A stretch of 64,000 nucleotides of DNA from Adineta ricciae (taxonomy: Eukaryota > Rotifera > Eurotatoria > Adinetida > Adinetidae), in assembly GCA_905250025.1 (NCBI GenBank), contig CAJNOJ010000316.1, positions 1 through 64,000 on the forward strand. Reading direction: 5' to 3'. A program made the position numbers and the translations under genes. Below the pieces are notes generated by a model, which was not told the DNA's origin, did no database searches, and was given only the letters and a program-made list of their open reading frames with translations. Below, in pieces: positions 33,794 through 45,584 of the stretch. Within the stretch, counting starts at the first letter, position 1. Every line of letters starts with the position of its first letter.

Positions 33794-34945
33794 ATGGATC
33801 ATGGTATGTATCCGGGCAATAAACGATCAAATGAAGAGATCTTATCGAATCCCAATGATCATAAACGCAATCGAAATGCGCCATCAGTCCGTACAGAATA
33901 TCGATTTCTAATTGCGGTATCGGACGCTTACGCCATATTCGGACGGAATGGTGAAAATTATCAATCGATAAGAAATAAATATCATAATCAAATTGACATA
34001 TCGCAAGCTCCCACGCCCGAACGAATTTTAGTGTTCTACGGTGATGAAGATCGTGCAATGACAATCTTGGGAGATATATTACCTATCATGGCACAAAATC
34101 AAGGTGTACGACCGGGTTTTGTTGAACTACGTGCAATGATACATTCGTCACAAGCGGGCGCAGTCATTGTAAGAATGAACAAGCTACTTTTTTGTTTCCC
34201 TTATGAAAATTTTCTATGATATAGGGGAAAAGTGGTGATCGCATAAAAGAATTTCGTCAAAAATATAATTTAGATACAAAAGTATTTCCAAATCCCACAC
34301 CGGGCGATACCACAGAACGGGTTCTTTCATTACGCGGTGAATTACCTAATATTATCGAGTGTTTACGAGGTATATGCTTGCTTTTCTCGCGCTATTCGAA
34401 TAACAGAGGTAATTAATCGATTTCAGAAGTTTATTCAATTCTCGATCAAACACCTATTCGTGGTCCTATACGAAATTATGATCCAACCGTTTATGACGGC
34501 GCTGATGTTGAACGTTACGGTACGAGGAGGCAACTATTGACACATTTTCTTTTCATGTCAACTTTTTTTTCTTCCAGGTGGTTTCATGGAAAATCATGAT
34601 TTTCAAGCCACACGCACGCGATTCAACCCCAATCATCATCAGCAACACAATAACAATTATAATCATCGAAACAATCAACCATATTATCCGTCAAATAATG
34701 GCCCGATGCCAACGACAACTCTTGTAACAATTCCAAATTCATTATCGTCGTCGATCCTTGGACCACGTTGCAGTCGTATAGCACAGATTCGACAGCAGTC
34801 AGGCTGTGTGATCAAGTTCGACGATCCGTTACCAAGCAATGATCGAATTATTAGTATAATTGGTTTACCAAATAATATCATTCATGCCCAATATTTAATG
34901 CAAACAGCAGTAAAACAATGGACTAATTCAACGATTTCATCCTAG
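33794..34945 (+). CDS. HNRNPK: hnRNP K-like protein with three KH domains
   Basis: Exons 33794-34168, 34225-34369, 34427-34519 and 34578-34945 give 981 nt (326 residues). KH1 (YRFLIAVSDAYAIFGRNGENYQSIR), KH2 (GAVIGKSGDRIKEFRQKYNL) and KH3 (TLVTIPNSLSSSILGPRCSR, then IAQIRQQSGCVIKFDDPL, ending with QYLMQTAVKQW) follow the hnRNP K order, with the N-H-Q-rich linker where vertebrates have the KI/RGG region. It should bind poly(C) RNA/DNA in the nucleus (family knowledge). The first intron falls immediately before the KH2 GxxG loop. The KH3 loop reads GPRC instead of GxxG, so its nucleic-acid contact may be altered. It is shorter than the vertebrate protein (about 460) because of the reduced linker. 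Confidence 0.88.
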
Positions 34946-35097
34946 GCATGTCTTTTTCTCTCGTTCTCTTCATAAATGTTCAAGAGAATGCATATCAGTT
35001 TGTTTCATAAGTATAAATATATCTCAAAACGTTATCTTTTATCGAAAATGTTTACAAACATCAAAGGAAAACAAGAGAACAACGGACGAAGTATAGT

Positions 35098-36617
35098 CTA
35101 CCACGAAAGCGATTTGGCTTCTCGTTCATAACAGCCTTCATAGAATTGCGCATACCAGTTTCTATACGAATGAAGACACTTGTCTGCGTAATTTTTCGTA
35201 TTGTAGTTCAACTTTTCGGTAAAGATTTTTTTATTCCAAATTTTCATGTCGGCATAGAGTTGCTTCACTTCGCCCATTAACATTGCAGCTGACAGCCAAT
35301 ATGGCATCCACGTCGAAGTTATGATACGATGCACCACACGTTGATGAAACTTTTCTAATGGAGTTAAGGTATGAAAGAGTGTTAATTTGAAATAGGGTGA
35401 CCAAAGAAACAGATAAACAATCGATGGTCCAATTTGAAATCCAGTGGTATTGAAGAGAAAGATTTCGTATTTGTCGAAGAAACGAATAGAACAATCCAAA
35501 CAAATAACGTTGATGTAACGAACGTTATCTTCAGTGAGAAATTTATCGAAGAGATGCATTTTATATGCATGTGCTGAGGGATTCGAATGGGCCATGATTT
35601 GCCGAAGATCTGGATTAGTCGCACGTTCTGCTGAGGGTGTCCATTTGAATTTGACAAACGATATCGAATCAAGGATTGATTCATGTAAGAAGTCAAAATG
35701 ACGAACGTCGCTGCCTAAAGAGAATGTGAAAATAAACAATCGATATATTGAATGTTCGTACCATTTTCAGGTATCTCTTGAACGTGGCAATTGACGTAGT
35801 TGATTGACTCGCCGCGAACTGAAGATTTTTTTCCGTAAAGAATAGGTTTGAGAATGTTTCAGAAAACTTTACCTTCCATAGTATTTCGAGTGATCTCATC
35901 CTGAATGTCGATTAATTCGTAAAGTGGTTTATGTCTTAAATTCTCATCTGCATGATACCAAGCAAAGATCGATCCGTTCAATTCTCGACATTCATATGTT
36001 TTCAATTTAATCTCTTGATTTTCTGCGATCTTTTGTAAATACTCCGTGGATTTCGAATTAGCTGATGAACACGGTGTGCAGCGTTCGAGATCGGCATATT
36101 CAAATGTATCAACACGTCGAGGTATTCGATTTTCGCCATCGGAAAACACACATGTGCCTGTTTCACCATCGTAAACCCATCCATGAAATGGACATTCAAT
36201 ACAGTTTATATCACGAACTCGACCACCAACGCCGAGATTTCCACCCATATGAGCACAGTAAGCTTCAAGAACATATGGTTTACCGTTATGTCCACGAAAA
36301 ACAACAACATCTCGGCCGCAATGGTTGATAAATCTAACGCCACCTGGAGCTAAATTACACGAGTCTATTAACCAAAACCATCCTAAATGATAAAGAAATT
36401 TTTTGTTGGCCAAGCCGACAATGGAGGAACTTGAAAATTTACCGTTAGGGTATGATGGTGGACATTTGCCTCGAGCAATTTTACCTTTCGTTACTTTTTT
36501 CGGTTGATCGTATATGAATATTCGAAATTTTCGATAATAAATAAAATACAGTATAGGTATAGTGATCAATATCACAGTCCATATGTTCGAGGTGATAAGA
36601 TCTACTGAGATAATCAT
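35098..36617 (-). CDS. nvd: Neverland/DAF-36 Rieske oxygenase (cholesterol 7-desaturase)
   Basis: Exons 35873-36617, 35762-35818 and 35098-35714 give 472 residues. An N-terminal membrane anchor (about residues 10-28) is followed by LANKKFLYHLGWFWLIDS, the Rieske 2Fe-2S motif C-x-H...C-x-x-H (YCAHMGG, ECPFHGW), and in the last exon the mononuclear-iron motif GSDVRHFDFLH. Neverland/DAF-36 converts cholesterol to 7-dehydrocholesterol, the first step to ecdysteroids in arthropods and dafachronic acids in nematodes (family knowledge). The catalytic residues are present, so it should be active. It converges on the hnRNP K gene, with 152 bp between stops. Confidence 0.9.
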
Positions 36618-37686
36618 TGATAGAAGTACAACTACAATATCTACGGTGTTTTCAAGCGCGTGTTGTCGAAAGCGTACAAGTTATGATTCTAGCCGGACAT
36701 GCTTTATATAGTTGACTTCTTTACTATCTTCTTTATTCAGGTAAGAAGTAGCAAGTGTGGCTTATCGTAGATCACGCCACTTTTGCACCAGTGACGTTAA
36801 CAGTTGATAATGATATTAAAACATGCATTCAGTGTCAATGTACTCGAATTCATCAGACAAACTGTATTTCGAGAACATATCTAGAGGCCAAAGATGATAG
36901 CAGAATCTAAATCAGGTTGTCATTATCATGTAAATGTTATGAAACGTGAGAGTTCTACTTTTTTTTAACTCACTTGTTAGATCAAGATACTCTATTTTGG
37001 TGACACGTGACTTGTACTAAAGCACATATCATCAAATACGAATACGAATCTGAGTTTATATATTCTCACTCTTTATAATTCCTAGAAAACTGGTGATGGC
37101 AATACGCTTCTTGTGCTGTTATTCTTTTCTTAAAATTGCAAATTGGCGCACATACAGGAAGAAAAAAGATAGAAACTAGCTGATGGATAATGTGTCGTCA
37201 CGCGTGTACCAACGGGTCGATATAGAAAGTGAATAGGAAATTAGAAAATCTCGCATCAGAAGTTACTTATTAACGACCGGATGTCATCATCAGCATACAC
37301 TCTGATTTTTTGCAATCGAAAAAAGGTCACCGTCTGAAAATATCACGACTGCATTCAAGCTCCAAAGCAGATATTCATCAATGAACCAGCGAATAGCACA
37401 TCCTTACCCGCCGCGATCAAAAAAGTATCCCTACAATGCCAACGTCTTAGCGGGTGTTTTTCATTGAGTTCCTTTATTAAAACTTAGCATGGAAACGTGT
37501 TTTTCTTGTTTAAATTCCTATGAAAACAAAGAGAACTGTGAAAAAGAAATCATATGCAGTACATCGATTGAAAATAGCTGTAAAACTCTTCTAAAGCTAC
37601 CCACATAGTTATATCTATATAATTTAAACTTGCAGAAAAAAACACACATGAACGAATAAATATTGAAAAAGCAAAATAGGTGTGAA
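36618..37686. other. Intergenic stretch, no gene seen
   Basis: Just over 1 kb of AT-rich DNA between the nvd start and the DZIP1 stop. A minus-strand frame at 37518-37751 overlaps the DZIP1 terminal exon in another frame and is not credible. Confidence 0.5.
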
Positions 37687-40600
37687 TTAGCGAGAATTTT
37701 CTTCTTCATCTTCTTCCTCTGCATCTTCCAGATTATCGTCTGAGTCAACATTCGAAGTTTTCGCTGAATCAGCAGTCATGGGTCGTCGAAGTTCGTTACC
37801 TACGAAAAGAAAAATTCACTATCAATCCAGTTACTTTCACAATCCAACTAACCTTTGAGAGCTGATGATTTCATAATTCTAAGCAAAAATAAATAATTAA
37901 AATTCTTTGATTTGAGTAGAAAACAATCTCTTACGAGTCGTATGTGTTTTGAGACATATCTCCGGATGATAAATGATAATGATGATTTGCTGCTTCTCGG
38001 GCTCTAAATGAGTAAAATAACCGGATATCAGCCAATGGAAGAAACTAATCATTCTTACCCAGCGTGTGGCTGATGAATATTAGATGGTTTTCGTTGAGGA
38101 TTTGTGTCACCAATTGAAGTCAATGATGATTCACTGTCCTCATCGTCGTCATCATCACGTTTGTTATCCTAAAAGCACGAAATTTTATATGAAACAAGCC
38201 ATAAACATGTTCTTTACTCGAGAATTAACTGTGACACGAGTCGGTTGAAAGCCTTGTGCAACAGCATTAACTGTTGGTTTGTGTCCTTTGGAATTAATAT
38301 CAGCTAATTTCTGATCGATAATTCGCGTTTTCGTTGCCACATTTTCCGTCGTAAGACTTTCGCTCTCACTAGAAAAGTAAATAAGACCGGGAAGGATTGA
38401 TTTTCATCCCGTAGAGGGTTTTACCTTTCAGATTCATAACGCTGAGTTGCTGTTTGCGGTCTAACCATCGCCGAGATTGTTCCATTCGTGTTAGTTATCG
38501 CTGGTCTCAAGCTTCCTGCTGCTAATGAACTAACACCAGTTGACGGTGGATTTCGCCGAGGTGATGGCTGAATGTCAATCGTACCACCTGACTTAGTTGG
38601 TTGACTATAACCATCACTATCATCTGTGTTCGTATGGCTTTTTTCATCATCCGAAGCGAAACTGGTTTTTGGACGAGGTGGGTTACGTGCACCATTCGAG
38701 TGGACAGTTGTAGATGGCCCTCTGGACGACTTCGGTTCTTGATGTTTAGCGTCGACATCGAATGTCACTAGTTTACCGCCTGATGAACGGACACCGCCCG
38801 AGCCTTTCGCAGTTTGACTACTCAATCGTTCAGCGGCGAGCTGGTCCAATGTACGACTAATATCGGCACGTATACGTTCAAAATTTGGTAAATCCTACAT
38901 GAAGAAATAGATTAGAATTGCAAAGCCTCGATCAACGCGTCGTAGTAGCTTACATTTTGAATATTTTGTCGAGTTTGCTGAATAATATCCATTTTACTTG
39001 GAAAGTCTTTTGTCGGAATTCGAGTATCTTTCTGCAACACAAGAGATTGATAATATTTTCCTTTGTTGGATCATTAAAATTTACCTCCGTAACACCCAAG
39101 TTGTCATACTGACTAAGTTCATCGCGTAATTGTGTTTTTGTTTCACTGCGAAAACGATTGAGGAAATTTGGATCGGTATTAATTTTTCGTACAACACTTG
39201 GACAGTATTGCGGAAGATGAATTTGTACAGTGGGCGCCGGCCGTGTTTGCGTAGGTGCTGGCACAGGTGTAGGTGGAGGAGACGGGGAAAATGTTCGTCG
39301 CAGTGGTGGTACAGGAGATTTGCGATCGACAACTGGTGGTGGTTGATTCCGAAGTTCATTTATCTGATCATTGGCATTATCAAGATCCTCTTGCAATTTC
39401 TTACGGCGATTTCTCTCCTCATTGTATCGCTAAACATTCGATTGGATTCAGAGCTCTTCGTGTTTTTATTTCATTGAACTTACATTTCGTGTTGCAAGTA
39501 ACTCTTCAGATAGCCGACTTGTGTCACCAGACACGTTTTGTAGAGACTGAAGAGCGTCATTCAATCGATTGATTTCCTTTTCAAGCTATAGAAATGAGAG
39601 ACAATCGAAAGAATTGTTATAACAATCGACATGCCATACATCTTGATTTTCACGTTCAACACGACGTTTCGACTTCTCTTCTCTCTTCAAATGAGCTTCG
39701 GCTTGTTGCAATGCTTGTTTCTAAGACGAATATTTATTTAATCTAAGAGAGATGCAAAATTCAATCAAACAAACTAGGTCTTCATTTGTAGCACGTAACG
39801 TCTTATTTTCTTTTAATAACTCCTTGACACCGGCTTCACGTCGTGCTGGCGAAGGTACTTCAGTTTGAACATTCTGAAGAAATCTCAAGGATAAAGACAG
39901 CAAGTGTCATGAGAAATTTCCTACCGATCGAAGAGTGAAACACTTCTCTTCTAAAATCGTATTTTTATCACTTAATTTTTGAATTTCTTCCTAAATAAAA
40001 AGAGGCTCTTTGTCGAGTTTGGATTCACTTTACTAACAAATCATTTACTCTGAGTAGACGAATAGTTTCCTCTCGTTCGCGAATACGCTCTTCATCGGCA
40101 GTCTAAAATCACACATGACAATTCCTATGCATCAGCTTCCATGCTACTCTCTTACCTTTTGCACTTTAATCAACTGTAATTCGGTTTCTTTACTATGCAG
40201 TTCATCTTTCAATCGTTGCATTTCCTTCTCACTATCAACGTCATGTTCACGTTTTCGACCAGAATCGTATTCCGGATGACGACGCTGCATATGTGCTTGT
40301 AAATAATCAAAAGTTAAAAATGAATGTGCACAAACAGGACACTGGAAAACACAGAGTAAAGTCAAAATATTGAATTGGAAAGAAAATTCTGATATACCGT
40401 GTGATACGACGGTCGTTGGGCCAGTAACATTTTCTCTTGCGTTTCAAGCAGCTTTTTGCGTCGTTTCGATTCTTTTTTTGTTCGATTCAAATCATCTTTT
40501 AGTTTCTGAATTTCGTGATTATATTGCTCATGATCCTAAATTAGATTTTCGAGGAATATCGCAGCGAGAGGTATGATCTTACCACTAAACCTTTGCTTTT

Positions 40601-41079
40601 ATTCTGTTCGTTCTCCGCTAGTTGACTGCTAATTTGATCTTGGCAAAGCTAGAAGGAATAAAGAGCACTTGAAATTATATCAACTGTGAGAGAACATCGG
40701 CAAACCAATAGATATTCAATTGTTAACTGTGCCATCTTGTATAGCTTTAGAAAATTCGGATCCATCGCTCGTGAATCCTACAATGAATTAAGATAACAGA
40801 TGAAACTGTAGGAATATCTTTTGACTTACCACTTCTAAATCGATATTACATAGTGTAATTTGTTCAATATTATCTTGCAACACTTGAAAATCTAATTCTC
40901 TCGCCACCCGATCGACATCGACGGCCGCTAAAACGAAAACACGAATGGAAAATTTGCGAATAACTTCCGACAATTTCTTTACCGATTCGACGCCAGTCGA
41001 TTTTTTCGTTTCGTTTATTGAAAACAAACGGGCGACTCATCGGCGGTTGAGATGGATTGCTTAAGATTTGATAATTCAT
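37687..41079 (-). CDS. DZIP1: DZIP1/Iguana-like ciliary zinc-finger protein, 19 exons
   Basis: Nineteen exons join in phase to 2424 nt (807 residues). The N-terminal DZIP1 domain is clear: KIDWRR, then VDVDRVARELDFQVLQDNIE and ITLCNIDLEV. One C2H2 zinc finger follows (CPVCAHSFLTFDYLQAHMQRRH), then long coiled coil to about residue 400, a Pro-rich stretch (PPPTPVPAPTQ), a helical RIRADISRTLDQLA segment and a disordered acidic tail ending DAEEEDEEENSR. DZIP1 proteins sit at the basal body, promote ciliogenesis and modulate Hedgehog signalling (family knowledge). A rotifer with motile ciliated corona would use it for cilia (inference). Nearly all introns are 45-70 bp and most are phase 0. Its start is 374 bp from the divergent SID-1 gene. 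Confidence 0.9.
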
Positions 41080-41453
41080 CTTGAGAATTTTATAGCCTAG
41101 TGACTATCGAGAAGAGAACGTATGAGACGCCATCTGAATTCGCCATTATTCAATCTGCTCCCATCGATATGACTTCAAACACATCTGTTGTGATTGAACA
41201 AGAAGAAACTTCGTAAAACATGCCGTCGATTTTGAGAGAAAACTTTCGGAAGTGTTTCTTTTCCAACAAAGATAGTAAATAGATGTCGCTAACGACGGAA
41301 TGACTCATCGATTCATCACATGTACACTAAGACTGTACAGACAGACTGATTGTTCGTTCGCATACCATTCGTTATCATTTGACATGTCATGTAAAATGAT
41401 ATTCTGGCCGATTTGTTTCTATGTAAGAAATTCTTTTCGAAAAACAAAGCAAA
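41080..41453. promoter_or_regulatory. Divergent promoter region, DZIP1 / SID-1 family gene
   Basis: 374 bp separate the two ATGs on opposite strands. No TATA or other element can be named with confidence; the arrangement suggests shared regulatory DNA. Confidence 0.4.
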
Positions 41454-44400
41454 ATGATCGACAACTCGTTTCTTCTTTTCCAGTTATTCGTGCTACTAGC
41501 ACACAGTGAGCAATTTTCAGATAGCCCGATTAAATCAATAATCAATCCAGATATTGAGATTAAAAACTGTACATTTGGAGAGATATGTTCCGGTGGTATC
41601 AACTCGAGCTCAATACATTTCTACTCAGTAGAATATTCATTCGATCCAACAATGGTAAGAGAGAGAAAGCACAACTGACGAGTGCATTGATGTTATCGGA
41701 TCTAGCAAGCATGAGTAAGAAATGTTATCAAAATGCTGCTGCTCTATGAATGAACAGATTTCCAATAAGCTGCTGTTGCAGATTTTGTATATCGTTTAGC
41801 GAATGTTTTTAACTTGTGTGTTCTTCTAGGCTATTCGTGTAATTACGAATATGACATATAAAATTGAACAAGAATCTCCATTATTGATTGTCGTTCGACA
41901 AATTCGTGGCGTTATCTCGTGGACATTGCCATATACATTTTCTAATGGGTAAATTGAAAATTGATGTTTTTGTTTGATTTCAATACAATTAATTCATGTC
42001 TAGAATGGTTTACTCAAGTGCTTCGCGTATCCTTTGCTTACAGAATGAGATTAATCGTACTCTTCCGCATACAAGTCGAGTTTTCATTGAAATCTCGACA
42101 TCAAATAACGCTTTGATTAACTATTCACTTCAATTGGAAAATATCACTGACTTTTTACTCGAGTAAGAACATACTTTGAACTTTCTTCACGTCATGTCTC
42201 TATATTACTAGAACCGGTGTTAGTCGACAGTTTTTCGTTTCACCTGCTATGCCGATCTATTACAAATTCACATTTCCACCCGATATTCAAAACGTTTTCA
42301 TCGACGTTCGTTCAACTGACCAGTTATGTACCGTTGTTTCTGTGCAATCATTCGATTGTCCAGTATACGATGTGAGTGAAATCGGTACACGACAAGGACA
42401 CTACCAAACGATGGCATCGATTTCATCATTTAATGTTTATGTAAGTAGATGATCGCTTGATTTTGCTTCGGAATTTCTTAGATGACTTTCATGTGCTATA
42501 GGCGAGTGAATTCCCGAAGCGGAACACATTTCTCCTCGTATTTCTGGTTAAACCAACAGATGCCGATTGTTTAAACGATCAAGAACAAACGGTTATTCGA
42601 CCATCAGGTATTGTTGATGTTCAACGACGAAAAAATGCGACAGTGACAATTCAACCTCCAGCAAACTGTAAGTTTCACCCTCACACATCGCCAATTAAAA
42701 CATTCTGTTCAGATAATTTTCTTTATATTGCAATATTCACTACCATTGGTATGTTTCTAATGATCTACTTTCTTGCTTTTGCAATTATGTGTAAACATCC
42801 GGATATTTAGTAAGTAAAACATATGTATTACATTAGCGGTAATGAAGGTTGTATCATTTTCTAGCGATCATCTTGCTCCAGAACATTTACGTATGTTTCT
42901 GAATTGGAGTTTACGTTGATTGACTGCCTGTCTGTTGTTCTTTAGCTTTATTGGAAGCAAGAACGGAGCGCGAGATATCGGGTAACCGAAAATACGAATG
43001 TGAAGTTCAATATTTTTGATTTTTCGATTGAATAGAACGGGAAGATAATCAACAAGGTTATCAAACATTTGAGGGCGAAGAGAATGTTGAATCAACAAGT
43101 ACAAATGAATATGAAAATTCCGGTGGAGCTGTCGAAGTAATCGAAACCTCGAATGTACGTTCATAAACGAAAAGTTCTTCCTAAACCGATGATCTACTGT
43201 TTCTAGGTTGGTTATGTCACTGTCAGTGATCTTTGTGTTAAAGATTATGATTATTTAAAACAAAAATTTCGCATCTATCCTCAAACAATGCTAACCATTG
43301 CCATATTCTATTCCTTACCGGTTATACAACTAGTCTTACAGTATCAACTGAACATCGATGCATCAGGAAATGAAGATATATGTTACTTTAATTTTCTATG
43401 CACAAGACAATTCGCTATGTTGACAGCGTTTAATAATGTCTTTTCAAATATTGGCTATTGTGCACTTGGTGTACTCTTCTTGATTATAGTCTATCGAAGG
43501 TAAATCTGGTGAGAATGAACTGGTTAACAGAGACAAAACTTTACTTTTGTAGAGATATGGCCTATGCTCGATTCTTGGCAAGATATCCAGCAATTGGCAA
43601 AGTAAGTTGTTTGAAATTGGGCGAAGAAATATTCTGTTTCTCTTTCTCGTTCGAATTAGGAATACGGTATTCCCCAACATTTTGGGTTGTTCTACGCAAT
43701 GGGTATTGGATTATTCATGGAAGGGTTGATGAGCGGCTGGTAAGTTCGTTTTATGTTAGCAGCTGTATAAAAATTTATGGTGTTTAGTTACCATATTTGC
43801 CCATCGAAACAAAATTTTCAATTCGATACAAGTTTCATGTTCATTATAGCTGTATTAAACATAATCAAAATTTATCAAACTAGACATCCAGATATCAATC
43901 CTCGTTCGTCCGGCTCATTTTCATTCCTTGCTGTGATTATTCTTGTCACTGTCGTCGGAGTAGTATGTTTTCGATTTGTACCACTTTTCTTCTTCTATCT
44001 TTTCATTTAGTACTATGACGAACAATGGTTTTGGATTACCTATGCTTGTATCCATATCTTGTCCTGCGTCGCATTTACCGGAAAGATTTATTACATGGGA
44101 CGATTGAAAGTCACTTTTCGCGTGCATGTAAGTGTTGTTCGAGTAGAAGACAATGAAATTTACTTCGAATTTTCAGATTCATCTGTATCGATTGGTTCGC
44201 GAAAATGGTTTCTTTTCTCGTCCACGTTATTTAAATCGTATGATGATCTTAATTCCAGCCAATTGTGTAAATATCGCATTTGCTCTCTACGGTGCCATTG
44301 TTCAACCTGAATCATTTCCAAATCATTTGCTCTTTGTCTTTCTTGGTAATCTAGCAATCTATTTAATCTACTACATATTAATGAAAATAATTCACCGAGA

Positions 44401-44674
44401 ACATTTTACACGTTTTTCCATTCTGTTTCTTCTGCTGGCAATCTTCTTCTGGTCATCATCGCTGTACTTTTTCTATCAAGAAGTGAAGAGTTACGAAGTT
44501 CAACCGGCTATTTCACGTATGCGAAATCGTGCATGTATCCTACTGAACACCTACGATGTTCATGACATTTGGCATATTTTATCATCATTTAGTTTATTTT
44601 TTTCTTTTCTCACTTTATTAACACTTGATGATGGAATAAGAAAAACAAGACGAAGAGAACTCGCTGCTTTTTAA
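41454..44674 (+). CDS. SIDT: SID-1 transmembrane family protein (SIDT), 15 exons
   Basis: Fifteen exons join in phase to 2364 nt (787 residues). A signal peptide (NSFLLFQLFVLLAHS) precedes a long glycosylation-site-rich ectodomain, a first membrane segment (FLYIAIFTTIGMFLMIYFLAF), a cytosolic loop and about ten further membrane segments. Family signatures are present: CYFNFLC, FNNVFSNIGYCALGVLF, YHICPSKQNFQFDTSFMF and HDIWHILSSFSLFFSF; the conserved His/Asp/Ser residues of the membrane core are therefore retained. SID-1 proteins import dsRNA in nematodes, and vertebrate SIDT1/2 bind cholesterol and act in lysosomal RNA uptake (family knowledge). Exons as short as 26 and 36 nt occur in the cytosolic loop. 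It converges with the EF-hand gene, with 53 bp between stops. Confidence 0.9.
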
Positions 44675-44727
44675 CAAGAAAAAAAATATGTATGTTTGTT
44701 TGTTTGTTTGTTTTTCAGATGATAACC

Positions 44728-45189
44728 TTAATCAGTATAATTGCCGACGAAAAACAACGAGAGTGCTTGTTCGATTGATAACATACCTTGCTGGTCAATG
44801 TCCAAATCACGTAACATGTCATCGATTTCTTCTTCACTTAGTTTTTCGCCGCGAGTACTTAAGAAGTATTTCAATTCTTGAGCTGATATGAAACCATTTC
44901 GTTCGTAATCGAAGCAACGTAAGCTGTCGTGCACTTCTTTTTCCGAGCGTTTCTTCAAGCCTTTACATGCACTTTCAATGGTTTCTAAATCGAACATCTG
45001 GTGAGGAGAAGACACAGCCAATATCTTCTTCAATTCATTATTCGATGGGCTGTAGCCAGCAGCACGTATGACTGTTCCAGCATCTTTGAAACTTAGTGGA
45101 CGATTGTTGTTTCGTTTCGAAAGCACTTCAAAGGCTTGTTTTAAACGTTCATCGGTAGATAGAGATGCACCATTACCATTCGTGGCCAT
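44728..45189 (-). CDS. EF-hand protein, myosin essential light chain/calmodulin-like
   Basis: An intronless frame of 153 residues from the ATG at 45189 (the frame stays open 21 codons further up without another ATG that looks right). Two lobes: the N-lobe (ERLKQAFEVLSKRNNNRPLS, GYSPSNNELKKIL) has no working calcium loop; EF3 is DYERNGFISAQE with an acceptable loop; EF4 is DIDQQGMLSIEQ, which lacks the position-12 Glu. The pattern, including GYSPSNNEL, resembles myosin essential light chains, which bind an IQ motif rather than act as calcium switches (family knowledge). Calmodulin-like or centrin-like assignments remain possible. Confidence 0.75.
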   Translation of the reverse strand: MATNGNGASLSTDERLKQAFEVLSKRNNNRPLSFKDAGTVIRAAGYSPSNNELKKILAVSSPHQMFDLETIESACKGLKKRSEKEVHDSLRCFDYERNGFISAQELKYFLSTRGEKLSEEEIDDMLRDLDIDQQGMLSIEQALSLFFVGNYTD

Positions 45190-45584
45190 GATTAGATGAA
45201 TGTTAGCGACGAAAAGAAAAACAAAAACGAAGAAAAAAGTGTATAGGCGCAAGGATTAGTTTTCTCTTATGATAATGATCAATTAATCGTTTACCGTCGA
45301 AAAGAGGAAAAGAACGAACAGAGAACGTGACGTACATAATCAATGAGACATTCGATCTACCTTCATTGATTCAGTGAGAGAAAAGGCATACAGGTGACCT
45401 CGTGGAGCACTTTCTTCTTCTTCTTCTTTCTTCACTTTTTCTTCTTCTATCATATCAAATCGAAAGCACAAATAAACAAACACACGCACAGTTGTCTTTT
45501 GTCATTTTAGTCTTTAGTTGTGTATACGAAAGCTTAGATAGATATGATGTCTTGACATCGGGATTGAATTTTTAGATCAATACA
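45190..45584. promoter_or_regulatory. Divergent promoter region, EF-hand gene / PLXDC
   Basis: 395 bp between opposite-strand ATGs, with a CTTCTTCTTCTT pyrimidine run near 45412-45445. No specific element can be named. Confidence 0.35.

Noticed and set aside
45190-45252. Hydrophobic 21-codon extension of the EF-hand frame, as a signal peptide
   Set aside because: It lacks a supported ATG and EF-hand light chains are cytosolic; the ATG at 45189 begins a normal-length protein.
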